A DNA stretch of 38,208 nucleotides, taken from NCBI GenBank assembly GCA_964600025.1, contig CAZRHJ010000013.1:1-38208 (forward strand). Direction: 5' to 3'. The stretch's first letter is position 1. The number at the start of each line of letters is the position of its first letter. The notes beneath the pieces are model-generated. The model did no database searches. It had not been told where the DNA came from and saw nothing but the letters and a program-made list of their open reading frames with translations. Source of the DNA: JADFUS01 sp964600025. GTDB lineage: Bacteria; Bacteroidota; Bacteroidia; Bacteroidales; Rikenellaceae. The position numbers and the translations under genes are program-made. Positions 8,754 to 16,794 of the stretch are shown piece after piece.

Positions 8754-11210
8754 TTATTTTCTAATTTCAGCTTTAAGTTGTTTTTCAAACTGAAACATAA
8801 GATTATTCATACACTTTTCTATAACGTTGTCAGTAAGGGTTTTTGTTGTGTCTTCCAAAACAAAATTAAGTGCATAAGATTTTTTACCTTCTGGCAATTT
8901 ATCTCCTTCATACACATCAAACAAACTAACGCTTTTCAAAAGTTTTTTCTCTGTTTTAAGAGCAACATCATAAAGTTGTTTGAAAGTAACTGAATTATCA
9001 ACTAACAAAGCCAAATCTCGTTTAACTTCGTGGAATTTAGACAATTCTACTACCTCTAATTTGTAGTATTTAAGTATTTCCAAAAGATTATCAAAATTAA
9101 TTTCTGCATAATAAACTGGATTCTTGATACCAAAAGATTTTGCAATTTTTTTGGATACAAGACCATAGTTCATAATGAATTTATTTTTGATTGTAACCGA
9201 CATTGCATCACTATATATATCGTTTTGACAAGCAGAATATTGTGCAGAATAAATATTCAAACCAAACATTCTTAGAACTCTCTCGATATAAGATTTTAGA
9301 GTAAATATAGATGCCTCTTTTTGAACTGAATTCCAAGATGACAAGCTATCATTACCAGAAACCACAACTCCCAAAGTAAACGTTTCGCTATAAGGCGAAA
9401 GTACATTTTCATTTTGAGCAGCTTCATTATAGAAATAACAATTACCAAATTCATAGAATTTAATATTGCTGTTTTTACGATTAGTGTTCAACTCTATTGC
9501 TTCCAAAGCATTGAAAAGCAATGTTTGACGCATTACGTTCAAATCCAAACTCAAAGGATTTGCAATTTTGACACAACGCTCCAATGGGAAAGACTGTAAG
9601 TTTTGGTAGTACTCCATAGAAGTCAAAGAGTTACTCATAATCTCATTAAATCCATTTGAAGTAAAGAAATCCGAAACTCGATTAATAACTCTATCTCGGT
9701 CTGGTTTCTGAGCATATTGCAAAGTAGAGTGTACACTTTGAGGAATTTCAATATTGTTAAATCCATAAATACGCATTATTTCTTCAACAACATCAACCTC
9801 TCTACGAACATCAACTCTATATTGAGGAACTTTCAAAGATAATTCATCTCCATTATCAGAAGTAATCTCTATATCCAAAGCATTTAGTATAGAAACAACT
9901 GTATTCTTACCAATTTTCTTGCCAATAAGGCTTTCAACTCTCGCAACTGACAAGTCAATCTCGAAAGGCTTAAACTCTTGTGCAGAAAAACTTACAACCT
10001 CAGATGCTATTTCACCCCCACCTAATTCTTTGAACATCAAAGCAGCACGATACAGAGCATATTCCAAAATATTTGGGTCTGTACCTCTCTCAAAACGGAA
10101 AGACGCATCAGTGTTTAATGTATGACGTTTTGCACTCTTACGAACAGTAACTGGATTAAAGTATGCACTTTCGATGAAAACAGAAGTAGTTGTGTCGCTC
10201 ACTCCACTATTTGCACCACCAAATACACCAGCAATACACATTGGTTTTTCTGAATCACAAATCACTAAGTCTTCGGTAGATAACTCACGTTCGATACCGT
10301 CCAGAGTAAGCATTTTTTCGCCTTGGTTTGCAGTACGAACTACTACTTTTGAACCAGCAATTTTGTCATAGTCAAAAGCGTGTAAAGGCTGACCTAATTC
10401 GTGAAGAATAAAGTTAGTGATATCTACAAGATTGTTTTTTGGTGAAATACCAATATTTCTAAGTGAGGTTTGTAACCACTCAGGAGATGGAGCCAATTTA
10501 AGATTTTTGACTACAACGCCCATATATCGAGGAGCACGTTCAGGAGCTTCTACCACCAATTCTATTGGCATAGAAGTATTATCTACTGCAAAATCACTAA
10601 CACTTGGAAGCGACAATTCACCTTGCAAATTATTATGTTTTAAATAAGCAGCCAAATCTCTGGCAACTCCCAAATGAGATGCAGCATCTGCACGGTTTGG
10701 AGTAAGACCTATTTCAAACAAATAATCTTCTTTAAGGTTGAATACTTCACTTGCAGGAGTTCCAACTTTTGCAGACTTATCAAGCAAGATTATTCCGTCG
10801 TGACTATGACCAATACCTAATTCATCTTCTGCACAAAGCATTCCAAGACTTTCTACGCCACGTATTTTACTTCTTTTGATTTTAAATTCTTCGTCGGGAG
10901 TAGGATATAGCGTACAACCAACAGTTGCAACAACTACTTTCTCACCAGCTGCTACGTTTGGAGCACCACAAACAATAGTTTTTACTCCATCACCATAATT
11001 AACAGTTGTGATATGTAAATGGTCAGAATCTGGGTGCATATCGCAAGTCAAAACCTCGCCAACTACAACGCCTTCCAAGCCACCTTTAACACTCTCAATT
11101 TTCTCTAATCCCTCAACCTCTAAACCTATGTCGGTTAGTATTTCAGAAACTCTTTCAACACTCAAATCTGTATTGATATAGTTTTTAAGCCAATTATATG
11201 AAATATTCAT
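8754..11210 (-). CDS. pheT: Phenylalanine--tRNA ligase, beta subunit
   Basis: 818 residues, the normal length for PheT. It joins PheS (30162-31184) in the alpha2-beta2 enzyme that attaches phenylalanine to its tRNA in the cytoplasm. Domains in order: an N-terminal tRNA-binding OB fold (about 40-155, GVVVGEVLTCDMHPDSDHLH), B3/4 editing domain (about 215-390, MLTLDGIERELSTEDLVICD, ASFRFERGTDP), B5 domain (about 405-480), catalytic-like core, and a C-terminal anticodon-binding FDX-ACB domain from about 725 (LSKFHEVKRDLALLVDN). pheS and pheT lie about 19 kb apart here rather than adjacent. The lipoprotein gene follows 5 bp downstream. Confidence 0.97.
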   Translation of the reverse strand: MNISYNWLKNYINTDLSVERVSEILTDIGLEVEGLEKIESVKGGLEGVVVGEVLTCDMHPDSDHLHITTVNYGDGVKTIVCGAPNVAAGEKVVVATVGCTLYPTPDEEFKIKRSKIRGVESLGMLCAEDELGIGHSHDGIILLDKSAKVGTPASEVFNLKEDYLFEIGLTPNRADAASHLGVARDLAAYLKHNNLQGELSLPSVSDFAVDNTSMPIELVVEAPERAPRYMGVVVKNLKLAPSPEWLQTSLRNIGISPKNNLVDITNFILHELGQPLHAFDYDKIAGSKVVVRTANQGEKMLTLDGIERELSTEDLVICDSEKPMCIAGVFGGANSGVSDTTTSVFIESAYFNPVTVRKSAKRHTLNTDASFRFERGTDPNILEYALYRAALMFKELGGGEIASEVVSFSAQEFKPFEIDLSVARVESLIGKKIGKNTVVSILNALDIEITSDNGDELSLKVPQYRVDVRREVDVVEEIMRIYGFNNIEIPQSVHSTLQYAQKPDRDRVINRVSDFFTSNGFNEIMSNSLTSMEYYQNLQSFPLERCVKIANPLSLDLNVMRQTLLFNALEAIELNTNRKNSNIKFYEFGNCYFYNEAAQNENVLSPYSETFTLGVVVSGNDSLSSWNSVQKEASIFTLKSYIERVLRMFGLNIYSAQYSACQNDIYSDAMSVTIKNKFIMNYGLVSKKIAKSFGIKNPVYYAEINFDNLLEILKYYKLEVVELSKFHEVKRDLALLVDNSVTFKQLYDVALKTEKKLLKSVSLFDVYEGDKLPEGKKSYALNFVLEDTTKTLTDNVIEKCMNNLMFQFEKQLKAEIRK

Positions 11211-11349
11211 CTCTGTAAAAATTTTAAATCGGGGTGCAATGTACGAATTTTTTTTTATTTTTACACTATATTTATGCTTATTAATTCAGTTAAAACGTTG
11301 TTAAACAACAAAACAAACAAAAAGCAAGTTATATGTAAAGAATTTCAAT

Positions 11350-11365
11350 GTATTTGTACAAATAC
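11350..11365. promoter_or_regulatory. Perfect 16-bp palindrome, candidate operator
   Basis: GTATTTGTACAAATAC equals its own reverse complement. It lies in the 227-bp gap between the divergent pheT and LytTR genes, 73 bp before the LytTR start. Its central TTTGTACAAA also forms the core of the palindrome at 18386-18403. The regulator is unknown. If the candidate pheT promoter at 11380-11387 is real, it could instead be a hairpin in the pheT leader. Confidence 0.4.
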
Positions 11366-11379
11366 TTATATTAGTAAGA

Positions 11380-11387
11380 CAAAAATA
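11380..11387 (-). promoter_or_regulatory. Possible -7 element for pheT
   Basis: Minus-strand TATTTTTG fits TAnnTTTG. It would give a leader of about 160 bases before the pheT start at 11210. No -33 element is seen and the sequence is AT-rich, so it could be chance. No leader peptide with Phe codons was found in that stretch. Confidence 0.22.
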
Positions 11388-11408
11388 TAGAATTAAATGT
11401 TTATTTTG

Positions 11409-11416
11409 TATATTTG
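11409..11416 (+). promoter_or_regulatory. Candidate -7 element of the LytTR gene
   Basis: TATATTTG matches TAnnTTTG, 21 bp before the start codon. The same octamer followed by CAT precedes the next gene (12330-12337). A clear -33 TTTG is missing, as might be expected for an activator-dependent promoter. Confidence 0.45.
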
Positions 11417-11437
11417 CATCATTAACAAGGATTTTAA

Positions 11438-12265
11438 ATGGAAAATATCAAAATATTTGAGAAACTTTATTTCCCTATTTTAGCTACACGTAGAGCTAAA
11501 ATAGTCCATATTTTTACACTTTTTATTAGCACCACAACATTCCTAACCATTTACAATCCTTTTTTATCTTCTGAGACAAAAAACGATATATTTCAGACAC
11601 TTACAAACTCAATTTTCATATCATTTTTGTTTTGTAGCATAGCCACAGCAACGATTTACATTTTCTCAAAAAGGATAAATTCCGCAAGATTTAAAATTTA
11701 TGATTACGTGGCAATGATTTTCATTAACGTGTTTGTTGCTTCCATAATATTCTCGATTGGCAGTACGAATATTATGGATTATATTGATTCATATATTTCA
11801 CTATCAACAATCATATTTATACCATATTTTGTAACTTCTCTTTTTTCGGTAATCAGATATTTGATTCGTGAACTTCGCACAAAGAAAATTGAACTTGTAC
11901 AAACAACTGTAAACAAAGCTCCTACAATGATTGATTTCATAGACGAATATGGTAACAGTGCATTCTATCTTGATAGAGATAGTATTCTATATATTGCAGC
12001 AAACGACAACTATGTAAATATACATTGTTGGGTAGGCGACAAAGTAATTTCAAAATCACTTCGTTCGAGTATGAAAGCCTTGGAAGAACAACTAAAAACA
12101 CACAATATTGTAAGATGCCATCGCTCGTATATGGTCAATGTTTCTAAAATTAGTTTTTTGAATAAAGAGAAGGGGAAACACAAATTAGAGCTAAACAAAG
12201 GCAGTTTTTTAGTCCCAGTTTCTGCCTCATTCGTCCCAGAAATTAAATCTATTATCACAATTTAA
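11438..12265 (+). CDS. Membrane-anchored LytTR-family transcription regulator
   Basis: 275 residues. Four hydrophobic segments span about 22-155 (VHIFTLFISTTTFLTIY, SIFISFLFCSIATATIYIF, YVAMIFINVFVASIIFSI, STIIFIPYFVTSLFSVI), followed by a linker and a LytTR DNA-binding domain at about 175-272 (ILYIAANDNYVNIH, then NIVRCHRSYMVNVSKI). There is no receiver domain, so it is not a standard response regulator. A signal at the membrane may act directly on DNA binding (inference). AAGGA 8 bases upstream supports the start. It precedes a lipoprotein and barrel pair on the same strand and is the obvious candidate regulator for them. Confidence 0.88.
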   Translation: MENIKIFEKLYFPILATRRAKIVHIFTLFISTTTFLTIYNPFLSSETKNDIFQTLTNSIFISFLFCSIATATIYIFSKRINSARFKIYDYVAMIFINVFVASIIFSIGSTNIMDYIDSYISLSTIIFIPYFVTSLFSVIRYLIRELRTKKIELVQTTVNKAPTMIDFIDEYGNSAFYLDRDSILYIAANDNYVNIHCWVGDKVISKSLRSSMKALEEQLKTHNIVRCHRSYMVNVSKISFLNKEKGKHKLELNKGSFLVPVSASFVPEIKSIITI

Positions 12266-12329
12266 CCCCTAAATCCTTATAAATAGTGGATTTGTGAATT
12301 TAAAAATATGATAGTTAAGCTTTCTTGAC

Positions 12330-12337
12330 TATATTTG
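12330..12337 (+). promoter_or_regulatory. Candidate -7 element of the PCMD lipoprotein gene
   Basis: TATATTTG followed by CAT, as in front of the LytTR gene. Transcription would begin near 12343, after the upstream ATG at 12325, which supports the start at 12364. No -33 TTTG is found at normal spacing. Confidence 0.5.
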
Positions 12338-12363
12338 CATACAGAAATAAAATCAAATTTAAT

Positions 12364-14814
12364 ATGAAGAAAATTCTTTTAGTTAGCTTATTAATCATTG
12401 GATTAATTTCCTGCAAAAAAGTAAGCGAATTAAACAACATTGGAATAGTTGAAAAATTCAGCATTGTAGATGGCTCTTTAACTGCTGGTGTGGAACTTGC
12501 CAAAACACCAGTTACAATAAGTGTAGCACAAGAAAAAGGTGGCGAAAATTATATATATATAAATGTTCACAAGGGTATGCACGTTACCCCTATTGAATTT
12601 TCTGCAAATATCATACCAAACAAAGAAGCTGTCAAAATTCTTAATATCGAGAAAGATAGTTTAAATGCAAATATTTCAGATATAAGCGACTACAAGTTTA
12701 GTTTCACTTCTGGCGAAGAAGTAAAATCTTTTTATGTTATTGCTGAAAGTGGTCAAGCCACTGAATGGAAAACAAAATTGATTTTTGACAATCTAAGCAA
12801 AGAAGCAGAAATAGAGTCCTTTGCAATAATAAATCTACCAACTGGGACTATTGCAACACAATACCCAACAATCAATAGCATAGAAAACTCTATTAGTTTA
12901 TACCATATTAGGGGAGCTTTCCCACTTAAAGTTTATCCAAGCATAACTATCAGCAAAGATGCAAAATTAGATTATGACGGAATGGGTATGACTTTTTCAG
13001 CACAAAACGTTCCTCTAAACATTAAAGTTACAAGTCAAAGTGGATTTGTTAAAACTTGGAAAACTACATTCCTAAGAACAGAGAGTGTTAAGGGTGGAGA
13101 AAGCAAAGAACAACTTTCTAAAATGTCTATCAACAAATACAATTTCAATCCAAAATACCTTGATGATGATAGCAAATTGATATATAGTATAGATAGCTTA
13201 TCTGGCAAAATAGACTTTTATATTTCGAGCAATGATTTGGTGGCTCGCAGGAATATAGATTTGAATATAAACCCTGTGATTGGGGGAGACGTTGCTGGTC
13301 AGCAAGAAATTTTATTCACACAAGGAGGACAAAAGAAATACATTTATATGATTGACAAGGCTTCTATTTTGTATCGAAAATGGGAGATAGTTTCTAATGT
13401 ACTTTCTAATGATGTAATTATCGTATCAGATGTGACATTTGAGAATTACACATCAGATAACAATATAGTTGTAAACAAAGTTGCTAACATAGATAAAAAC
13501 AACAAAACTATTTATTTTAATATAAATTCGAGCGTTGATAAGTTCAATGTTACGCTTAACGGACTAAAATGTATTACAAATTCAGGAGCTACAAACACTC
13601 TTCCAAGCACTGCAACATTTACTACCTATGACGACGTGGTTAATTTTACTATCACTTCGCCTAATAACAATAATACAGAAAACTGGAAAATAAAACTAAA
13701 AGGTGTAAAAGTAAATACCGAAGCAGAGCTAACAGATTTTGATTTTGCATCAACAAATATTGATTGGTCGAATATTTATGTTGAGAAAAACAAGAAAAAA
13801 ATCACTATCGAGACTAACCAAACAACAGATTTGGATTTCATACCAAACTTTACAGTTTCGAGAGGAGCAACAGTAACTTCTAAGGACGGAAAAATCAGCA
13901 ACAATAACTCTTCGAGTGCAACTATCGACACACAGCACATAATAACTGTAACTGCCGAAGACGGAATTGCAAAAACAGATTGGACAATAGAATTTATGTA
14001 TGCACCTCAGATTGCCGAAAGAGATTTTGACACTATCGAAGATAAAGGTGATGCAACAAACTTCCTAACGTGGAAAACAGCAAACGTAAAATCACCAGTA
14101 AAACTTATTGGAACAAAAATACTTCAACGTGGTGACGAAAATCGTCAAGCAGTAGAGTGTACAACTTCCGAACAAGACGCTCTTTTGTTTGGAAAAATGG
14201 TGGCGGCAGCTATGGCGTTCAAAGGTCAATTTAAACTTGAATTCAGTGCAGAAGGTATGCTTTTCCCTCGTACAATGGCAAAATTTGGTATTCCAGTCGT
14301 TGCACCAGTAACTAATAAGCCTATATATTTCTCTTCGGATATAAAATATATCAAAGGGGCAAAAATGCAACAAGCAATAAATATTGGTAGTTCGGCAAGT
14401 CCAAAATTTGAGATTAGAGATTCAGAAGGTCACGATAAAGGCTATGTATTTGTAGAGTTCTTGAACTACACTCAAAACGGCGGAGATATTTCGAAAGTTC
14501 CCGGAGCTTACTCAGGAAATGGCAGAAATGGTAAAGGAGAGAATGCTGAGGGAGTAACAGTTATTTCGAGAGCCTATGTGGAAGTTGGCGGAGAGGCCAA
14601 CGCATACAGTAATTGGGTAAATAATACCGTTACAAATTTTGTTCACAATAGTGCAGGTTTGGAAACAACTCACATTGCAGTAGCATTAACTTCGAGTGCA
14701 GAAGGAGATAAATATAAAGGAGCATTAGGCAGTAAAATTAGTGTAGATAATATTGTTATTCACTATTATATTCCAGAAGAAGGTGCTATTATAAAAAAAA
14801 TCAAACGTCAATAA
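12364..14814 (+). CDS. Large lipoprotein with five Ig-like repeats and a C-terminal PCMD-like domain
   Basis: 816 residues from the chosen ATG, which begins the signal peptide MKKILLVSLLIIGLISC (Cys17); an ATG at 12325 is rejected because it precedes the predicted transcript start. Five modules of about 100 residues each end in a Trp-containing strand: EWKTKL (W135), TWKTTF (W232), KWEIV (W340), NWKIKL (W441), DWTIEF (W540). The last resembles DUF5018-type domains (FTVSRGATVTSKDG, ITVTAEDG). From about 555 to 806 it resembles the PCMD domain (putative carbohydrate metabolism): NFLTWKTANV, FKGQFKL, and a terminal VDNIVIHYY strand. It is probably a glycan-binding surface protein. An outer-membrane barrel gene follows directly. 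Confidence 0.75.
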   Translation: MKKILLVSLLIIGLISCKKVSELNNIGIVEKFSIVDGSLTAGVELAKTPVTISVAQEKGGENYIYINVHKGMHVTPIEFSANIIPNKEAVKILNIEKDSLNANISDISDYKFSFTSGEEVKSFYVIAESGQATEWKTKLIFDNLSKEAEIESFAIINLPTGTIATQYPTINSIENSISLYHIRGAFPLKVYPSITISKDAKLDYDGMGMTFSAQNVPLNIKVTSQSGFVKTWKTTFLRTESVKGGESKEQLSKMSINKYNFNPKYLDDDSKLIYSIDSLSGKIDFYISSNDLVARRNIDLNINPVIGGDVAGQQEILFTQGGQKKYIYMIDKASILYRKWEIVSNVLSNDVIIVSDVTFENYTSDNNIVVNKVANIDKNNKTIYFNINSSVDKFNVTLNGLKCITNSGATNTLPSTATFTTYDDVVNFTITSPNNNNTENWKIKLKGVKVNTEAELTDFDFASTNIDWSNIYVEKNKKKITIETNQTTDLDFIPNFTVSRGATVTSKDGKISNNNSSSATIDTQHIITVTAEDGIAKTDWTIEFMYAPQIAERDFDTIEDKGDATNFLTWKTANVKSPVKLIGTKILQRGDENRQAVECTTSEQDALLFGKMVAAAMAFKGQFKLEFSAEGMLFPRTMAKFGIPVVAPVTNKPIYFSSDIKYIKGAKMQQAINIGSSASPKFEIRDSEGHDKGYVFVEFLNYTQNGGDISKVPGAYSGNGRNGKGENAEGVTVISRAYVEVGGEANAYSNWVNNTVTNFVHNSAGLETTHIAVALTSSAEGDKYKGALGSKISVDNIVIHYYIPEEGAIIKKIKRQ

Positions 14815-14820
14815 TTGTAT

Positions 14821-15744
14821 ATGAAAAAGATAATAATCATACTGATTTTAGCAGCATTTGCTCCAACACTAACATTTGCACAAAACACATATGGAGTAAC
14901 AAAAGTTAAAGTTGTAAAAGAAAAGGATAAACAGAAGAATACAGAGAATAATGTATTTTTCAGTACTGAGCAAAATCACATTATAAAACAGCAAAAACTA
15001 TCTGAAAAAGGTATAGATTTTGAGAATGTAAACAATATTGACAAATGGGCAAAAGGCAGAAGATGGGGCTTTGGAGTTCAGATAGGTACAGATATTGGTG
15101 GTTCTATTCCTATTCCATTCAAATATATTCCAAAACCATTTAATGCACGTCCAAAACTTAATATATCTGTTGGAGGTAGAGCATCTTGGTCATACAACAA
15201 CCGTTGGTCTTTGCACGTAGAGGCAACCTACAAAACCGTTAAAATGGAAGCAGATGCAAGGGTAGAAAACCAGCGTTTTGAACAAAACGAGCAGACGCAA
15301 TACTATTCAGGTACTGCAAGTATGATGATGGAATACACAATGATGGAATTTCCTCTTTACGCAAAATGGGCATTATCAAAAAAATATAATGACTTTTTAG
15401 TTTTCGGATTCTATTATTCACTATATCTTTCGCCAAAGTTTGTAACAACTGCTACAAATGGATACATAGGAGGAGTTGCTGACGAGGTTGCAGGAACTAT
15501 TACGCCTGACAAGCCTATGATTATGGACTTTACGGAATACTTAGGAAAACACGACTACGGTGTAACTTTGGGCTACGAACGTAGGGTTTGGAGAAGAGCC
15601 AACATAGGTATAAGATTGTCTGTCGGATTCAAAGATGTTATGGCAGCTGGCAATGATTTCTTTGACTACAAAATGTTACAAATGCTTGGCACAATAAATC
15701 TTGAATACGACCTATTACTTTTAAAAGGAAATTCAAAGAAATAA
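14821..15744 (+). CDS. Outer-membrane beta-barrel protein paired with the PCMD lipoprotein
   Basis: 307 residues from ATG 14821, only 6 bp after the preceding stop, so the two genes are co-transcribed; a TTG two codons earlier is less likely. The signal peptide is MKKIIIILILAAFAPTLTFAQ. A charged N-terminal stretch of about 60 residues is followed by barrel strands with alternating aromatics (WGFGVQIGTDIGG, NISVGGRASWSYN, WSLHVEATYKTVKM, YDYGVTLGYERRV-like segments) and a C-terminal strand LEYDLLLL. It fits the generic outer-membrane-beta-barrel class of Bacteroidota; the exact family is not recognised. It may be the membrane partner of the lipoprotein. Confidence 0.7.
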   Translation: MKKIIIILILAAFAPTLTFAQNTYGVTKVKVVKEKDKQKNTENNVFFSTEQNHIIKQQKLSEKGIDFENVNNIDKWAKGRRWGFGVQIGTDIGGSIPIPFKYIPKPFNARPKLNISVGGRASWSYNNRWSLHVEATYKTVKMEADARVENQRFEQNEQTQYYSGTASMMMEYTMMEFPLYAKWALSKKYNDFLVFGFYYSLYLSPKFVTTATNGYIGGVADEVAGTITPDKPMIMDFTEYLGKHDYGVTLGYERRVWRRANIGIRLSVGFKDVMAAGNDFFDYKMLQMLGTINLEYDLLLLKGNSKK

Positions 15745-15745
15745 T

Positions 15746-15772
15746 AAAAATGAGGCAAAAGCCTCATTTTTT
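15746..15772 (+). terminator. Terminator of the LytTR/PCMD/barrel gene group
   Basis: An 11-bp stem (AAAAATGAGGC, complement GCCTCATTTTT) with an AAAA loop and a final T tract, starting 1 bp after the stop codon. It separates this group from mqnA. Confidence 0.93.
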
Positions 15773-15803
15773 ATATACCGAAATTAACAATTATTTAGAA
15801 ATT

Positions 15804-15835
15804 TTTGCCATTAATAAAAAATATAGCTATCTTTG
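15804..15835 (+). promoter_or_regulatory. Bacteroidota-type promoter of mqnA
   Basis: TTTG at 15804-15807, a 20-bp spacer, and TATCTTTG at 15828-15835 match the -33/-7 consensus exactly. The predicted transcript start is near 15841, leaving a leader of about 112 bases before mqnA. Confidence 0.75.
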
Positions 15836-15840
15836 TGCGA

Positions 15841-15883
15841 TTATTGTGGTGTAAAGTATAGTTACACCTATAAGGCACAATAA
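15841..15883 (+). ncRNA. Structured 5' leader of mqnA (candidate cis-regulatory RNA)
   Basis: The first bases of the predicted transcript form two stacked helices. The outer one is TTATTGTG (15841-15848) with CACAATAA (15876-15883), 8 bp. The inner one is GTGTAA (15849-15854) with TTACAC (15862-15867), 6 bp, around an AGTATAG loop. The unpaired CCTATAAGG on one side could hold a small extra pairing. I do not recognise it as a known riboswitch class. The pairing is seen directly; regulatory function is inference. Confidence 0.45.
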
Positions 15884-15952
15884 CTTACAACACTAAATAG
15901 CTTGGTGGACAAATAAAAATATTAACTTTAACCCAAATGAAGGCACGACCGA

Positions 15953-16705
15953 ATGAACAAAATCAAAGTTGCAGTAGCATCGTATCAGAATACGATTCCA
16001 TTTTTGTATGGGTTGCTACATTCAGATAAAAATCTGAATGCGTCTTTGCTATTGTCGCCACCGTTTGAATGTGCAAACAATCTTCAAAACAACAAAGTTG
16101 ATATTGCCTTAATTCCAGCCGTTAAATTATTAGAATTTCCAGAAGTTAGAATTTTCTCTAAATATTGCATCTCTGCCAAAAGAGATGTAGCATCTGTTGC
16201 TCTGTTTTCGGACAACAAGATTAATGAAATAAATACTATTTATTTAGATAAAGAATCTCGTACTTCGGTAGAACTAATTAAAATCCTTGCCAAAGAATAC
16301 TGGAAGATAAATGTTAAATGGAAAGAGCTTGAAGATATTAGCACTCTTCAAAGTGGCGAGGCGTGTATGCTCATTGGCGACAAAGTATTTGAACACGAAG
16401 ATAAATTTTCGATCAAATATGATTTGGCAACTGAGTGGAACGATTATACTGGCAAACCATTTGTTTTTGCACTTTGGGTAGCAAAACAAAACATTCCAGC
16501 AGAATTTGAGCAAGATTTCAATTATGCTCTCGAATTTGGCACAAAACGCATAGAACAATCAATAGCAAGATATGGCTCAAAGGAAATATCTTATGATGAT
16601 TTGTACTATTACCTTTCAAAAAACATTGAATTTGATTTAACCGAAGATAAATTAGACGGACTAAAACTATTTTTGAGCAAAGTCAAAGAACCCTCCTCCC
16701 ACTAA
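15953..16705 (+). CDS. mqnA: Chorismate dehydratase, menaquinone synthesis by the futalosine route
   Basis: 250 residues, usual for MqnA of the VitK2_biosynth family (periplasmic-binding-protein-like fold, but cytoplasmic). It dehydrates chorismate to 3-enolpyruvylbenzoate, the first step of the futalosine pathway. Signatures: VAVASYQNTIPFLYGL (residues 6-21), corresponding to the usual 'SYLNTxPF'; VDIALIPAVKLLEFP (49-63); and DYTGKPFVFALWV at about 162-174. It has a strong promoter and a structured leader. The other mqn genes are not in the window. corA follows 89 bp downstream without a clear promoter, so read-through is possible. Confidence 0.9.
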   Translation: MNKIKVAVASYQNTIPFLYGLLHSDKNLNASLLLSPPFECANNLQNNKVDIALIPAVKLLEFPEVRIFSKYCISAKRDVASVALFSDNKINEINTIYLDKESRTSVELIKILAKEYWKINVKWKELEDISTLQSGEACMLIGDKVFEHEDKFSIKYDLATEWNDYTGKPFVFALWVAKQNIPAEFEQDFNYALEFGTKRIEQSIARYGSKEISYDDLYYYLSKNIEFDLTEDKLDGLKLFLSKVKEPSSH

Positions 16706-16706
16706 T

Positions 16707-16755
16707 CCTCTTTCACAAAGGGGATACTCCATATTGGCACAATATATGCCAATAT
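16707..16755 (+). promoter_or_regulatory. Two hairpins in the mqnA-corA gap
   Basis: A first hairpin at 16707-16723 (CCTCTTT, CAC loop, AAAGGGG; one G-T pair) follows the mqnA stop. A second is perfect: ATATTGGCA at 16731-16739, a 7-base loop, TGCCAATAT at 16747-16755. Neither is followed by a T tract, so they do not look like ordinary terminators. They may be RNA processing or regulatory structures before corA, or the second may be a protein-binding inverted repeat. Confidence 0.4.
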
Positions 16756-16783
16756 TCAAAAATTAATCATAAAAAATATTAAT

Positions 16784-16790
16784 GGAGGGG
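16784..16790 (+). promoter_or_regulatory. Unusually strong ribosome-binding sequence of corA
   Basis: GGAGGGG lies 4 bases before the corA ATG. Most genes in this window have no Shine-Dalgarno sequence. CCCTCC at 16691-16696, inside the end of mqnA, could pair with it and hide it. Confidence 0.5.
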
Positions 16791-16794
16791 AAAA

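Noticed and set aside
11297..11309. Inverted repeat GTTGTTAAACAAC in the pheT leader region
   Set aside because: Short, with a single central base and AT-rich surroundings; not distinguishable from chance.
12325..12363. Upstream ATG extending the PCMD lipoprotein by 13 residues
   Set aside because: The extension precedes the signal peptide and overlaps the predicted promoter (12330-12337), so it should not be in the mRNA.
15937..16026. Short open frame (ATG at 15937) overlapping the mqnA start
   Set aside because: About 30 codons in another frame of mqnA with no supporting features; likely chance.
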